64,000 bases of DNA from Pseudoramibacter sp. (GCF_022484225.1 NZ_JAKVLT010000001.1:558001-622000), one strand, 5' to 3'. Numbered from the stretch's first letter, positions 50,681 to 60,001 are shown. Program-made: numbers and translations. Notes: generated by a model from the sequence alone, not told the origin.

Positions 50681-52789
50681 TTACCGGCCCAGTTTCCGTT
50701 TGAACACAAACACTGCTGCCAGTGCCGCGAGGGCGAGGCCCGCGCCGACCATCGGCGCCGTGTTGTCAGTGTTCTTGACCCCGGTTTTGATTTCTTTCCG
50801 GGTGTTGGTGATAGTCAGGGATGCTGAGTTGTTCGTCAGTCCTTCGAGCTCGAGCTGGCCATTTACGATCATCGGCTTAAAACCTGTTTTGAAGCCGTCG
50901 TCGGAGTAGCTGACCGTGTAGTGGGCCGTATCCAGTGACGATTCCGAGAGTTGGTAGATGTGGCCTTTGTTCAGAAGATCGGGGTTGCCGTCGCCGTCGA
51001 CGTCAGCTTGGAGACCTGGGGCCAACGCCATGTCGGCTTTCCAGTTGCCGGATGAGTCGATGGTGAGATTTTTTGTATCTTCGCCGTCTTTTGTGATCTT
51101 GACGGTGATCGAGTCGTGGTCGTGGCTCGTCGCGTCATTATTCCAGACTTTGTTGATTGTCAAAGTCTTCGCCTCTACGTTCATCTCGCCAGGGGCGAAC
51201 TTCGTCACGGTGGGAACTGTGAGGGTCCAGACGCCATCTTTCTGCTGGAGGGTCGCGCCGCTGCCGTCGGTGGCGGTGTAGCCGCCCTTGCCGTCGGATT
51301 TCAGGGGGATCGTCGTGGACTGGCCGTTTTTCGTATAGGTGTACGTATAGTTGCTACCCGATTTCGTCAGCCCTGAGATGCCCGCTGTCGGATCGCTCTG
51401 GGTCGTGGTTTTCACTTCGTCGTAGGTCGCCTTATCGTCCTTGCCGTCGTTGGTTTGCATTTTCTGGGTGTGCTTCCCGCTTTCCGCCACTTCGTCCACA
51501 GCGACCTGATTCGGCCAGATGATCACGCTGACGGAGTAGGTCTGTCCGTTCTCAGTCGGGGTCTTCGGCGTCCAGTTGATGGTCTTGCCCGAAACCGTTG
51601 CCGCGCCGACCATCTCCGCGTTCGAGGGTGTGATTGTGCCGTCCGCATCCGTAATTTCGTATTTGAAATTGTCGGCGTTTCCCTCCTTATAGGTCGCATT
51701 CTGATTATAGGTCGCATTCTGAGTCACCGTACTGTCCGTGTATTTGGTCAGGGTGTCGGTGACTTTGAAATTCGTCCGGCTGATCGTGTTCTGGATCTTC
51801 TTAACGATATCCGCGAAAGCAGCTTGGAGAGACGCGCTGTCCGAAGCCGAGTAGTAGTTCTTCGCCAGGTTCTGCATCTTCGTCACGTTGCCGAACACAC
51901 CGATGCTGTAAAATTCCGCCTTCTCCACGATGCTATTGGCCACCGTTTTGGCCGCGTTGTAATTGCGATCGTTCGGATCGGAATTGCCGTTGCCATAAAC
52001 GCCGACCTGCTGATTATAATCATAATAACCATTTCGGCTGTTTCTGAACGTTGGATTCCCATCGGACATAAAGATGACATTTTCGTTGGTCTTGCCGTCT
52101 TTCGTAAGCGCAGCTTCCGCATTTGTCAGTCCGGCTTCCCAGTTGGTGCCGCCGTCGGCTTTCAAACCATCAATCACACTGGCGTAATTCGATGAAGTTA
52201 AAGTCTGGGCTTCGCTTGCCTTCGTGCTGAAAGTGACGAGCTTGACGGTCACGCCGCTGTCGAGGAGCTGCTTCACCGTGGTTTCTGCCGCCGCCTTCGC
52301 TACATCCAGACGGCTTGTCGCAGTATAATAAATGCCTCTGTAATAATACCATTCACCATTACTGCTTTGATAAATCCAACGACCTTTATAATATGTCAAT
52401 TTGCAATATTCTTCTTCGGTATAGCCGTAATAGTTTTTACCATCATTACTTGGCGTACCAGCGACTCGCTGGGGCGTTGTCGCCGGATCGTCCATACTGC
52501 CGGACACATCGATGACTAAAACCGCTTCTGTCGGCGTGGACACCGTCGTGGAGCTCGACTGCCCTGTGACGCTGAGTTTTAAGGTATAGGTCCCGTCATA
52601 GGTCCCGTCGTTGTTTTTGTTGGGCGTAACGGTTTTCGTCGGCGCGCCGCTGCCTGAGCTGCTGCCTGCCGCAAAAGCCTGCTGGCCGCTGCCCAGAGCT
52701 GTACCGGCAATAAGAGCCGCTGTCAAGGCCAGAATCAAAATAAGATACCGTGCAAGAGGGCTCTTGTGTGTCTCTGTTTGCGTGTGCAT
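50681..52789 (-). CDS. VWA-domain pilus tip adhesin
   Basis: 702 residues. The signal peptide is about 1-40 (ending SGQQAFAAG). A von Willebrand A domain follows with the MIDAS residues VIDVSGSMDD (DxSxS), GGTNWEAG (Thr) and FMSDGNP (Asp); a Tyr/Trp-rich insert with one Cys (about 110-160) sits within it. Next come a repeat region, a domain with NWTPKTPTENGQTYSV, and a CnaB-like domain (LTINKVWNNDATSHDHD). The end has EIKTGVKNTDN, a hydrophobic helix and FKRKLGR. First gene of the operon; GGAGG precedes the ATG. It probably sits at the tip and binds host or surface. Confidence 0.88.
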   Translation of the reverse strand: MHTQTETHKSPLARYLILILALTAALIAGTALGSGQQAFAAGSSSGSGAPTKTVTPNKNNDGTYDGTYTLKLSVTGQSSSTTVSTPTEAVLVIDVSGSMDDPATTPQRVAGTPSNDGKNYYGYTEEEYCKLTYYKGRWIYQSSNGEWYYYRGIYYTATSRLDVAKAAAETTVKQLLDSGVTVKLVTFSTKASEAQTLTSSNYASVIDGLKADGGTNWEAGLTNAEAALTKDGKTNENVIFMSDGNPTFRNSRNGYYDYNQQVGVYGNGNSDPNDRNYNAAKTVANSIVEKAEFYSIGVFGNVTKMQNLAKNYYSASDSASLQAAFADIVKKIQNTISRTNFKVTDTLTKYTDSTVTQNATYNQNATYKEGNADNFKYEITDADGTITPSNAEMVGAATVSGKTINWTPKTPTENGQTYSVSVIIWPNQVAVDEVAESGKHTQKMQTNDGKDDKATYDEVKTTTQSDPTAGISGLTKSGSNYTYTYTKNGQSTTIPLKSDGKGGYTATDGSGATLQQKDGVWTLTVPTVTKFAPGEMNVEAKTLTINKVWNNDATSHDHDSITVKITKDGEDTKNLTIDSSGNWKADMALAPGLQADVDGDGNPDLLNKGHIYQLSESSLDTAHYTVSYSDDGFKTGFKPMIVNGQLELEGLTNNSASLTITNTRKEIKTGVKNTDNTAPMVGAGLALAALAAVFVFKRKLGR
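51687..51722 (-). repeat. 18-base tandem repeat (2 copies) in the tip adhesin gene
   Basis: Two identical 18-base units (51687-51704 and 51705-51722) back to back, coding for QNATYN/QNATYK on the minus strand. Copy number changes would keep the frame. Confidence 0.85.
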
Positions 52790-52878
52790 GCATTGCCTCC
52801 TTTCTTTAAAGATTTGTGATTCCTGATGTCATAAAGCGTGTTTTCGTGTCAACCAACCCCTTTCATCTGGTTTGCTAT

Positions 52879-52905
52879 AAAAAAGAACTGCCTTTTGGTC
52901 AGTTC
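52879..52905 (-). terminator. terminator between the flavin reductase gene and the pilus operon
   Basis: A 6-bp GAACTG/CAGTTC stem extended by internal pairs, followed by six T on the minus strand. A -35-like TTGACA lies beyond it at about 52837-52842, but I found no convincing -10 for the pilus operon. The rest of 52906-53044 holds only a small hairpin near 52971-52993. Confidence 0.7.
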
Positions 52906-53044
52906 GGGTTTTCATCAAGCTGATGTAATCGTTTTTTTGAAATTTATGAAAACGCTATATCTATCACTATAAGGACCCTCTTTTAAGGGTCTGGGCTCCG
53001 AAAAACAAAAATGACAATTCGAAAATTTGTGAATAAGTGGATAA

Positions 53045-53734
53045 TTAATGGGGATAAAATTTGCGGTTTCGGCGTTTTTTTGAAGCCGGGCTTTTGCGCT
53101 TTTTACGCAGATTTTGCTTAGCTTTTGCAGACTTTGAATGCGCCTGCTTTTTCGGCGCCGAAGCCTTTCTCGGCTTCCTGCGCACCGAGTCCCCGAAGCG
53201 TCCAAGGCAGCGCCCGAGACTGAAGTAGCCCCCGTGGGAATAGGCAATGAGGGCTGCCCGGTCCAGATCCAGGCGGCCCTTTTCGTCGAGGTAGCGGTCG
53301 TCCACGTCGGTGGCGACGACCTTCGCGATGAACATGTCGTGGGAGCCGAGTTCCTGAATGTCCACAACCTGACACTCGAGACACACGGGGCTTTCGGCAA
53401 TCCCCGGCGTCTTGATCTTGGAAGAGGGCAGCGGCGTCAAATGCATCGCCGCAAACTTATCCACATCCCGGCCCGATTTCACCCCGCAGAAATCCGCCGC
53501 CTTCGCGAGCTTTTTCGTCGTCAGGCACAGGCCAAACTCCCGGCTTTTCGAAATCAGGCCGTGGGAATACCGGGACTTCCGGATCGACACCGACACCATG
53601 ACCGGGTCCGAACAGATGGTCCCGGCCCAGGCCGCGGTCATGACGTTGGGCCGCCCCGCCTCGTCGATCGACGTCACCAGCACCGCCGGAATCGGATACA
53701 GTAAATTCGCCGGCTTCCAAGTCACACGTCCCAT
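53045..53734 (-). CDS. flavin reductase family protein with Lys-rich C-terminal tail
   Basis: 229 residues. The split-barrel FMN-binding fold covers 1-180: PAVLVTSIDEAGRPNVMTAA, GTICSDPVMVSVSIRKSRYS, FGLCLTTKKLA, VCLECQVVDIQELGSHDMFI and AYSHGGYFSLG. The last 45 residues are almost only Lys, Arg, Ser and Ala, a disordered basic tail unusual for the family and likely to bind nucleic acid or anionic surface. GGAGG precedes the ATG. Confidence 0.87.
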   Translation of the reverse strand: MGRVTWKPANLLYPIPAVLVTSIDEAGRPNVMTAAWAGTICSDPVMVSVSIRKSRYSHGLISKSREFGLCLTTKKLAKAADFCGVKSGRDVDKFAAMHLTPLPSSKIKTPGIAESPVCLECQVVDIQELGSHDMFIAKVVATDVDDRYLDEKGRLDLDRAALIAYSHGGYFSLGRCLGRFGDSVRRKPRKASAPKKQAHSKSAKAKQNLRKKRKSPASKKRRNRKFYPH

Positions 53735-53780
53735 TTCAAACCTCCTCTAATACACAAAATATTAACTTTATCATAACACA

Positions 53781-53808
53781 AAAAAGGGGCGGCTTACAGC
53801 CGTCCCTT
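53781..53808 (-). terminator. terminator of pflB
   Basis: Stem AAGGGGCGGCT/AGCCGTCCCTT (53784-53794 with 53798-53808, one mismatch) with a 3-base loop, followed by T5 on the minus strand. Confidence 0.82.
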
Positions 53809-53850
53809 AAGAGGAAAACTATCTTTTAATGTTACTTTTGATGACCCGCC

Positions 53851-56115
53851 TTACAAGATCTGGTGGGCGTTGCGGGCGATGACATCAAGCTGTTGTTCCC
53901 GGGTCAGGTCGATGAATTTCACTGCGTAACCGCTGACACGGATCGTGAAGTTCGCGTATTCCGGTTTTTCCGGATGTTCCATCGCGTCTTTAAGCTTGTC
54001 TAACCCAAAGACATTGACGTTCAGGTGATGAGCGCCCTGGCTGAAGTAGCCGTCGAGGACGTTCACGAGTTTGCCTTGGCGTTCGGCGTCGTCGTGACCC
54101 AAAGCGTCCGGGTGGATCGTCTGGGTGTTGGAAATACCATCCAGCGCGTATTTGTACGGCACCTGGGCCACAGAGTTCAAGGAAGCGAGCAGGCCATTTT
54201 CTTCTGCGCCGTAGGACGGGCTCGCCCCTGGTGAGAACGGGGTGTAGGCCGCTCTGCCGTCAGGCAAAGCGCCGGTCGCCCGACCGTAAACCACGTTAGA
54301 AGTAATCGTCAAAATCGACGTGGTCGCTTCAGAATTGCGATAGGTGTGATGCGTCTTGATCTTATCGATGAAATCGTGGAGGAGTTTCACCGCGATCTGA
54401 TCTGCCCGCGGGTCGTCATTGCCGTAGCGGGGGAAATCCCCTTCAATCTTAAAGTCGGTGGTGACGCCAAATTCGTTGCGGATTGCCGTGACTTTTGCGT
54501 ACTTGATCGCCGACAGGGAATCGACAACGTGGGAGAAGCCCGCGATGCCCGTCGCGAAAGTGCGGCGCACGTCGGTGTCGATCAGGGCCATTTCTTCCGC
54601 TTCGTAGTAGTATTTGTCGTGCATGTACTGGATCAGGTTCAGGATATTCACGTACAGGCCGGCGAGCCAGTCGAGCATCTGGTCGTATTTATGCACCACT
54701 TCATCGTAATCGAGGACGTCCGAGGTGATCGGCGCGTATTCCGGCCCGACCTGCATCGGGGTGCCGTCCTTGTTGGTGAATTTTTCGTCCTTGCCGCCGT
54801 TGATGGCATAGAGCAGGGCCTTGGCCAGGTTCGCCCGGGCGCCGAAGAACTGCATTTCCTTGCCGGTCTGGGTCGCGGAGACGCAGCAGCAGATGCTGTA
54901 GTCGTCGCCCCAGAAAGGTTTCATGACGTCGTCGTTTTCATATTGAATGGCTGAAGTTGTGATCGAAATCTTCGCCGCGTAGCGCTTGAACGCTTCAGGA
55001 AGTCTCGGGGAGTAGAGCACCGTCAGGTTCGGTTCCGGCGCCGGCCCCATGTTTTCCAGGGTGTGGAGGAAGCGGAAGTCGTTCTTTGTGACCATGGAGC
55101 GGCCGTCGAGGCCGGTGCCGGCCATTTCCAAAGTCGCCCACACCGGGTCCCCGGAGAACAGATCGTTGTAGCTCGGAATCCGGGCGAATTTGATCATCCG
55201 GAATTTCATCGTCAGGTGGTCGATGAGTTCCTGAGCTTCTTTTTCGGTCAGGGTGCCTTCTTCGAGATCCCGTTCGATGTAGATGTCGAGGAAGGTGGAG
55301 ATGCGGCCCACGGACATGGCCGCGCCGTTCTGGGTCTTCACGGCGCCGAGGTAGCCGAAGTACAGCCACTGCACCGCTTCTCTCGCGTTTTCTGCCGGCT
55401 TGGAGATGTCGTAGCCGTAGATTTCCGCCATGGCCTTCAGGCCCTTGAGGGCGTTGATCTGGTCGGTGATTTCTTCTCTGAGGCGGACGATATCGTCGGT
55501 CATGGTGCCGTCGCCGCAGTTGAGCTTGTCCTTTTCCTTCTTTTCAATGAGGGCGTCGACCCCGTACAGGGCGATCCGGCGGTAGTCGCCGACGATGCGG
55601 CCCCGGCCGTAGGTGTCCGGCAGGCCGGTGACGATGTGGGCGTGGCGGGCCCTACGCATTTCCGGGGTGTAGGCGTCAAAGACGGCCTGGTTGTGGGTTT
55701 TGTGATATTCAGTGAAAATCTGGTCGTATTTCGGGTTGATGTGGTAGCCGTAGGTTTCGGCCGCTTCTTTGGCCATCTTGTAGCCGCCGTAGGGCATAAA
55801 CGCCCGTTTCAGGGGCTTGTCCGTCTGGAGGCCGACGACTTTTTCGAGATCCTTGGTGCCTTCGCCGATGTAGCCCGGGCCGTAAGCGGTCAGGCCGGAG
55901 ACCACTTCAGTTTCACAGTCGAGGACGCCGCCTTTGGCCCGTTCTTCTTTCTGAAGGGCCTGAACCTGATTCCACAGTTCATTGGTCGCGTCGGTGGGAC
56001 CTTCGAGAAAACTTTCGTCGCCGTCGTAGGGTTTGTAGTTGTTCTGGATGAAATCCCGGACGTCGATGTCTTCTTGCCACAATACGCCGTTAAAATTGCG
56101 CCATGCATTGCTCAT
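53851..56115 (-). CDS. pflB: formate C-acetyltransferase (pyruvate formate-lyase)
   Basis: 754 residues from ATG 56115, 9 bases after AAGGAAG. The opening [10 protein letters not shown] is typical. The active-site cysteines are in [20 protein letters not shown] (the usual pair is part of a triple Cys) and the glycyl radical site is [12 protein letters not shown] near the end. The enzyme splits pyruvate with CoA into acetyl-CoA and formate. It follows pflA by 47 bases, an order (activase first) less common than pflB-pflA. Confidence 0.96.
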   Translation of the reverse strand: MSNAWRNFNGVLWQEDIDVRDFIQNNYKPYDGDESFLEGPTDATNELWNQVQALQKEERAKGGVLDCETEVVSGLTAYGPGYIGEGTKDLEKVVGLQTDKPLKRAFMPYGGYKMAKEAAETYGYHINPKYDQIFTEYHKTHNQAVFDAYTPEMRRARHAHIVTGLPDTYGRGRIVGDYRRIALYGVDALIEKKEKDKLNCGDGTMTDDIVRLREEITDQINALKGLKAMAEIYGYDISKPAENAREAVQWLYFGYLGAVKTQNGAAMSVGRISTFLDIYIERDLEEGTLTEKEAQELIDHLTMKFRMIKFARIPSYNDLFSGDPVWATLEMAGTGLDGRSMVTKNDFRFLHTLENMGPAPEPNLTVLYSPRLPEAFKRYAAKISITTSAIQYENDDVMKPFWGDDYSICCCVSATQTGKEMQFFGARANLAKALLYAINGGKDEKFTNKDGTPMQVGPEYAPITSDVLDYDEVVHKYDQMLDWLAGLYVNILNLIQYMHDKYYYEAEEMALIDTDVRRTFATGIAGFSHVVDSLSAIKYAKVTAIRNEFGVTTDFKIEGDFPRYGNDDPRADQIAVKLLHDFIDKIKTHHTYRNSEATTSILTITSNVVYGRATGALPDGRAAYTPFSPGASPSYGAEENGLLASLNSVAQVPYKYALDGISNTQTIHPDALGHDDAERQGKLVNVLDGYFSQGAHHLNVNVFGLDKLKDAMEHPEKPEYANFTIRVSGYAVKFIDLTREQQLDVIARNAHQIL

Positions 56116-56162
56116 GATCAGCACTTCCTTTCGCTTTTCTCTCATAACTTGCTTTTTAACTT

Positions 56163-56927
56163 CTATGCCGTTTGTTTTGAATTCTTGTCTTTGCCGGGAA
56201 CGAGGATGGCCTCAGCAGCCTGTACCTGTTCCGGGGTCGGCGGGTCGATGCCGGCCAGGGGATAGTGAAGCCCCAGGGCTTCCCATTTGTAGGCTCCCAT
56301 CGTGTGATAGGGGAGCACTTCAACTTTTTCCACGGTGTCCAGAGTGTCGATGAAGGCCCGTTCGGCCCGCAGGCCTTCGGGACTGTCGGTAACCCCCGGG
56401 ACGAGGACCTGGCGAATCCACAGGGGTACGCCGAGGTCTGAGACCGTGCGCAGCATCTTGTGGATGTTGGCGTTGCCCACGCCAGTAAGTTTTTTGTGGG
56501 CCGCCGGGTCCATGATCTTGATGTCCGAGATCACCAGATCGGTCAGCTGCATCAAAGCCTTAAACTTTTCAAACCACGGGCCGTGATCCTGAAACGGCTG
56601 TCCGGCCGTGTCGATGGCGGTGTGAATCCCTTCTTTTTTCGCGAGCCTGAACAGCTCGAGCAGAAAATCCATCTGGAGTAATGGTTCGCCGCCGGACACG
56701 GTGATGCCGCCTTCACCGCCCCAGTAGGGGCGGTAGCGCAGGGCCTGTTTGACAAGGGATTCCGGCGTCCGAAGCTGTCCTTTGGACCCGTCCCAGGTGT
56801 CGGCGTTGTGGCAGAACTGACAGCGCATCGCGCACCCCTGAACAAAAATGACAAAGCGGATGCCCGGTCCGTCCACGGAACCGAAGGTCTCAATGGAGTG
56901 AATCCGGCCTTGTACATTGTTTTCCAT
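56163..56927 (-). CDS. pflA: pyruvate formate-lyase activating enzyme
   Basis: 254 residues. The radical SAM cluster motif is [14 protein letters not shown] (CxxxCxxC) near residue 31, preceded by [25 protein letters not shown] binds SAM. The enzyme makes the glycyl radical on PflB. GGAGG precedes the ATG. The 5' leader (about 82 bases from the inferred start) contains a strong hairpin. Confidence 0.95.
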   Translation of the reverse strand: MENNVQGRIHSIETFGSVDGPGIRFVIFVQGCAMRCQFCHNADTWDGSKGQLRTPESLVKQALRYRPYWGGEGGITVSGGEPLLQMDFLLELFRLAKKEGIHTAIDTAGQPFQDHGPWFEKFKALMQLTDLVISDIKIMDPAAHKKLTGVGNANIHKMLRTVSDLGVPLWIRQVLVPGVTDSPEGLRAERAFIDTLDTVEKVEVLPYHTMGAYKWEALGLHYPLAGIDPPTPEQVQAAEAILVPGKDKNSKQTA

Positions 56928-56957
56928 AACGCCCTCCTTTAAATGTTCATAAATACA

Positions 56958-56988
56958 AAGGCGCCGGTCTCAATGAGACCGGCGCCTT
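56958..56988 (-). terminator. hairpin in the pflA leader / possible terminator of the Crp/Fnr gene
   Basis: A 14-bp perfect GC-rich stem (arms 56958-56971 and 56975-56988) is followed on the minus strand by only TTTGTATTT. It lies between the inferred pflA start site and the pflA ribosome site, so it may end the upstream fnr-type transcript, stabilise the pfl message, or both. Confidence 0.6.
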
Positions 56989-57015
56989 ACCGTTCGGTCT
57001 TCATTTGATGCGTCT

Positions 57016-57057
57016 AAGATAGCACGGTTTAAAAGGCCGTTCTTTGATTCAAATCAA
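57016..57057 (-). promoter_or_regulatory. FNR-type box and -10 element of the pflA-pflB promoter
   Basis: TTGATTCAAATCAA (57044-57057) is a perfect TTGAT-N4-ATCAA FNR box. On the minus strand TATCTT lies at 57021-57016. A start near 57009 would put the box centre at about -41.5, the position of class II FNR activation. Confidence 0.75.
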
Positions 57058-57093
57058 ATAAAGACAAATATTTTGTTTTTTTTATTGTTTTCG

Positions 57094-57798
57094 TTAATTT
57101 TTTTCGTCGTCGACGTAGGCTTCAAGGCGGCCGCGGTCAAGAACCCGCAGCTTGCCCCGGCCGATGCGCCGGATGTAGCCATCCCGCTCCAGCTGGGTCA
57201 AATGGCGGCTCACCGTCTCGATCCGGAGGTTCACCGACGACGCGATGTCCTCGAGCTTAAGCTCCACGTCCCGGTCGATGCACCGGGCGTCCCGGTACAA
57301 AAGGAACTGGCCGATGCGCTTCCGCGGGTCCCGGATGGACAGGATGATGACTTTCTTTTCCGCCTCGTCGAGCTCGGTGCTGAGCATTTCGATGAGGTGA
57401 ACCACCGCTTCGGGATGCTTTTCCAGCACCGCCGTCAGATCGTCCCGGGGAATTTCGCACAGCCACACCGGCTCGAGGCAGATCACGTCGTAATGGTAGA
57501 TGTGGTCTTTTAAGAAGATGCCGTGCCAGATGGCCTGGCCGTCGTGGAGCACGTCGAGGATGTGCTCTTCGCCGGCCGCATCGGTGTGGCTGATCTTGAC
57601 CTTGCCGTGCTGAATGATGAGCACCGAGTCGATGGCGTCCCCTTCCCGGACCAAGGCCGTCCCCCGGTCGTGTTTGGAATGCACCGCCCGGGCCACGAGC
57701 TGCCCCTGAATCGCCATGGGCAAACATTCAAAGAGCCGGATATTGGAAATGCAGAACTGTTTCTGATCGGTGTAGGCGCAGTGGCAATTGTGCTGCAT
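57094..57798 (-). CDS. Crp/Fnr family regulator, FNR-like
   Basis: 234 residues. The cyclic-nucleotide-type beta-roll spans 20-130 and the DNA-binding domain has VNLRIETVSRHLTQLERDG, where E-T-V-S-R matches ExxSR of FNR that reads TTGAT. The N-terminus has Cys at 5, 7 and 16, and PVWLCEIP places a Cys like Cys122 of E. coli FNR, so an oxygen-sensitive cluster is plausible, although the N-terminal spacing differs. It lies next to pflAB and an FNR box. GGAGG precedes the ATG. Confidence 0.88.
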   Translation of the reverse strand: MQHNCHCAYTDQKQFCISNIRLFECLPMAIQGQLVARAVHSKHDRGTALVREGDAIDSVLIIQHGKVKISHTDAAGEEHILDVLHDGQAIWHGIFLKDHIYHYDVICLEPVWLCEIPRDDLTAVLEKHPEAVVHLIEMLSTELDEAEKKVIILSIRDPRKRIGQFLLYRDARCIDRDVELKLEDIASSVNLRIETVSRHLTQLERDGYIRRIGRGKLRVLDRGRLEAYVDDEKN

Positions 57799-57832
57799 GG
57801 CAAGCCCTCCTTTCTTGATAAAATCATAAAAT

Positions 57833-57867
57833 AAAAAACAGATCCGAAGGCGCTGCCTTCAGATCTG
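57833..57867 (-). terminator. terminator of the MarR gene
   Basis: A 13-bp stem (57839-57851 with 57855-57867, one mismatch) with a 3-base loop followed by TTTTTTATTTTAT on the minus strand. Confidence 0.87.
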
Positions 57868-57883
57868 CCGTTATCACATCAGC

Positions 57884-58384
57884 TCACGCCTCCGCCACAT
57901 TGGGGGAGAGGAGATTGGTAATCATGCCCATCGCGGACTTGAGCTTTTTGCAGTCGTCGATGCTTAAGCCCTCGATCTGGGAGCCCACCCGGCTGTCCAT
58001 CATGGACGCCAGCTCTTCGGTGACGTTTTCGCCCTTTTCCGTCAGGCTCAGGTTGTACGCCCGGCCGTCCCCTTCGCAGGGTTCCCGGGACACCAGACCC
58101 TTCTTTCTGAAGCGCTTGATGATCCGGCTCATGTAGCCCTGATCGACGTAAATGGCTTCCGCCAGTTCGTTCATCCGGCACGTCTTTTTCTTCTTCAGCT
58201 CGAACAAGGTCCGGCATTCGGTAATGGAAAATCCCGAATCCAGATACCCGTCGTTGAGCATCCCCATATATACCGTGTAAAATTCGTTGAAATCGCAAAT
58301 TTCCTGAACGGTATCCGTGAAAACTTCTGCGTTTGCGTCTGCCGTCTCTAGAGGATCAGGCACGTCTTGTGATTCTAATTTCAT
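57884..58384 (-). CDS. MarR family transcriptional regulator
   Basis: 166 residues from ATG 58384. The winged helix covers about 70-130: FSITECRTLFELKKKKTCRM, NELAEAIYVDQGYMSRIIKR, then YNLSLTEKGENVTEELASMM. The first 35 residues are an acidic lead. The promoter upstream is flanked by an inverted repeat that could be its own operator. Neighbours are an isochorismatase-like gene and the FNR-type gene; the target is unknown. Confidence 0.85.
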   Translation of the reverse strand: MKLESQDVPDPLETADANAEVFTDTVQEICDFNEFYTVYMGMLNDGYLDSGFSITECRTLFELKKKKTCRMNELAEAIYVDQGYMSRIIKRFRKKGLVSREPCEGDGRAYNLSLTEKGENVTEELASMMDSRVGSQIEGLSIDDCKKLKSAMGMITNLLSPNVAEA

Positions 58385-58414
58385 AACTAAAGTGCATTCC
58401 TTTCCTGCCAAATT

Positions 58415-58469
58415 AAATTGACCGTTAGTTACTATTCTTATAGCACAAAACCTTGCTTCGGTCAAATTT
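58415..58469 (-). promoter_or_regulatory. promoter of the MarR gene with flanking inverted repeat
   Basis: On the minus strand TTGACC (58465-58460), 17 bases, TATAAG (58442-58437). AAATTGACC (58415-58423) and GGTCAAATTT (58460-58469) form an inverted repeat, one arm overlapping the -35, a common place for autoregulation. Confidence 0.6.
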
Positions 58470-58524
58470 ATCGGCCGATATTTAACAAAGCATAGGCCAA
58501 ACCCTATACTCTCTGTAGTCTCAC

Positions 58525-59097
58525 TTAAGCTTCGTTCAGGTAGTCCGCCGCGGTCATAAGCGCGCACTGGAGGGGAGAAAGCCCCGAAAGCACGAGCTCC
58601 GAAGCCGCTTCCTTCGGGCGGTCGAGGCCCGAGACGGCGTCGGTGAGATAGACCACGTGGCAGCCCAGGTCGATGGCGGCGCAGGCGGTCCACAGCACGC
58701 AGCATTCGGCCACGACTCCAGTGAGCACGACGCGCCCGCCCCGGTCCCGGGCGGCAAGGGCAGCCCGGTGCACATCGGGGTGATCCAGGGCATTGTACGT
58801 CGATTTCGGGCAGAAGGGGTGGGTTTCAGCCAGGGGTGCGATCTCGTCGGCCAGGGCGTTGAGCCACGGGTCGGCGTTGATGGCTTTGTACTTTTCGTTG
58901 TAGGCCTGCCAGTCCCCTTTCGGATCTTCCGGGGGCAGAAAGGCCGTGACCATCAGGGGCACCCCCGCCGCGTCCGCCGCATCCGCCACAGTTAAAATAT
59001 TTTGGGCCGCGCCGGCAAAATCCCGGCACGCCCATTCCTGGCCGGGCTGGTAGACGTTCTGCATATCGATGACGAGAATGAGATCTTTTGATTTCAA
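58525..59097 (-). CDS. isochorismatase family cysteine hydrolase (nicotinamidase-like)
   Basis: 190 residues from TTG 59097 (GGAG 7 bases upstream). The triad is Asp in LVIDMQNVYQ, Lys in CPKSTYNAL and Cys in VVAECCVLWTA. VYLTDAVSGLD is the usual later motif. The metal-binding His set of true nicotinamidases is not obvious, so the substrate is open. It follows the HAD gene by 12 bases, on the same strand, forming a two-gene operon. Confidence 0.85.
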   Translation of the reverse strand: MKSKDLILVIDMQNVYQPGQEWACRDFAGAAQNILTVADAADAAGVPLMVTAFLPPEDPKGDWQAYNEKYKAINADPWLNALADEIAPLAETHPFCPKSTYNALDHPDVHRAALAARDRGGRVVLTGVVAECCVLWTACAAIDLGCHVVYLTDAVSGLDRPKEAASELVLSGLSPLQCALMTAADYLNEA

Positions 59098-59109
59098 AAT
59101 ACCGCTCCT

Positions 59110-59976
59110 CTAAAAATCCGACGGGATCAGGCCGAGACGCACCATGGCCTTGGCGATGCCATCGTCGTCGATGTCCGCGGTCACAAAATCGGCCCGCTCC
59201 CTCGCTTCAGCCACGCCGTTGCCCATGACCACGCTGGTGCCCGCGGCTTCGAGCATTTCCAGATCGTTGGGGCCGTCCCCGAAGGCGATGGCGGCGTCTG
59301 TCCCAGCGCCGGCGTCGGCCATCCATTCGGTCAGAGCCACGCCTTTGTCCACATCGGTCCGGGTGATTTCTCCGGCGCTGGTGTCGGCGGGTTCCAGACT
59401 GCTCGGGGTGACCCGAAGCCCCAGGGGCGCGAGCCAGTCCGCCGCAGCCTCGATACCAAAGGGCGCGTCGGTGTAGACCACCATGTCCGCGTCGGGGTAG
59501 CGGTCCGCGTAACGGCCCCGGGCCACGTCCACTTTCACCTTGCCGATGGCCCGGGTGATCACGTCGTAAACCGACTGGGCTGCTTTCACCTGAAACAGCC
59601 GGTAGCGCCGAAAGGCCGACAAGGCGTTGGGGGAGAGGATGCCCACCTTGGCCATTTGAATGAGCAGGGGGACGTTGTTGCGGTTGAGAAGGTCCATGAC
59701 CCGGGCCATGCGGTCGGATCCGAAGACGTGGGTGCTGATTTCCCGGTCCCCAGCGATCACGTGGGAGCCGGAACCGAAGATGTACCCGTCAAAACCGAAA
59801 TCCATGAGAAAAGGATAAACTTCCGCCTCGCTGCGCCCGGTGCACAGGATAAGCTTGTGCCCTTCGGCCTGGGCGGTCCGCAGGGCCCGCCGGGCGGAAT
59901 CCGGCATCTGCTTTTTGAAATTCACCAGGGTGCCGTCAACGTCAAAGAATAAATATTTTGTACTTGTGTTTTTCAT
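59110..59976 (-). CDS. Cof-type HAD-superfamily phosphatase
   Basis: 288 residues from ATG 59976. HAD motif I is FFDVDGTLVNF, motif II ILCTGRS, motif III with Lys in VTPSSLEPAD...DKGVAL and motif IV AIAFGDGPNDLEML. A Cof-type C2 cap lies between motifs II and III. Such enzymes remove phosphate from sugar phosphates or flavin/PLP precursors. It is upstream of the isochorismatase-like gene. Confidence 0.9.
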   Translation of the reverse strand: MKNTSTKYLFFDVDGTLVNFKKQMPDSARRALRTAQAEGHKLILCTGRSEAEVYPFLMDFGFDGYIFGSGSHVIAGDREISTHVFGSDRMARVMDLLNRNNVPLLIQMAKVGILSPNALSAFRRYRLFQVKAAQSVYDVITRAIGKVKVDVARGRYADRYPDADMVVYTDAPFGIEAAADWLAPLGLRVTPSSLEPADTSAGEITRTDVDKGVALTEWMADAGAGTDAAIAFGDGPNDLEMLEAAGTSVVMGNGVAEARERADFVTADIDDDGIAKAMVRLGLIPSDF

Positions 59977-60001
59977 GGCTCTTATCTTATCAAAAAGGCG
60001 C

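Noticed and set aside
57812-57826. Possible FNR box (TTGATAAAATCAT) ahead of the FNR-type gene
   Set aside because: The spacer is three bases rather than four and one arm is imperfect; too weak for a claim of autoregulation.
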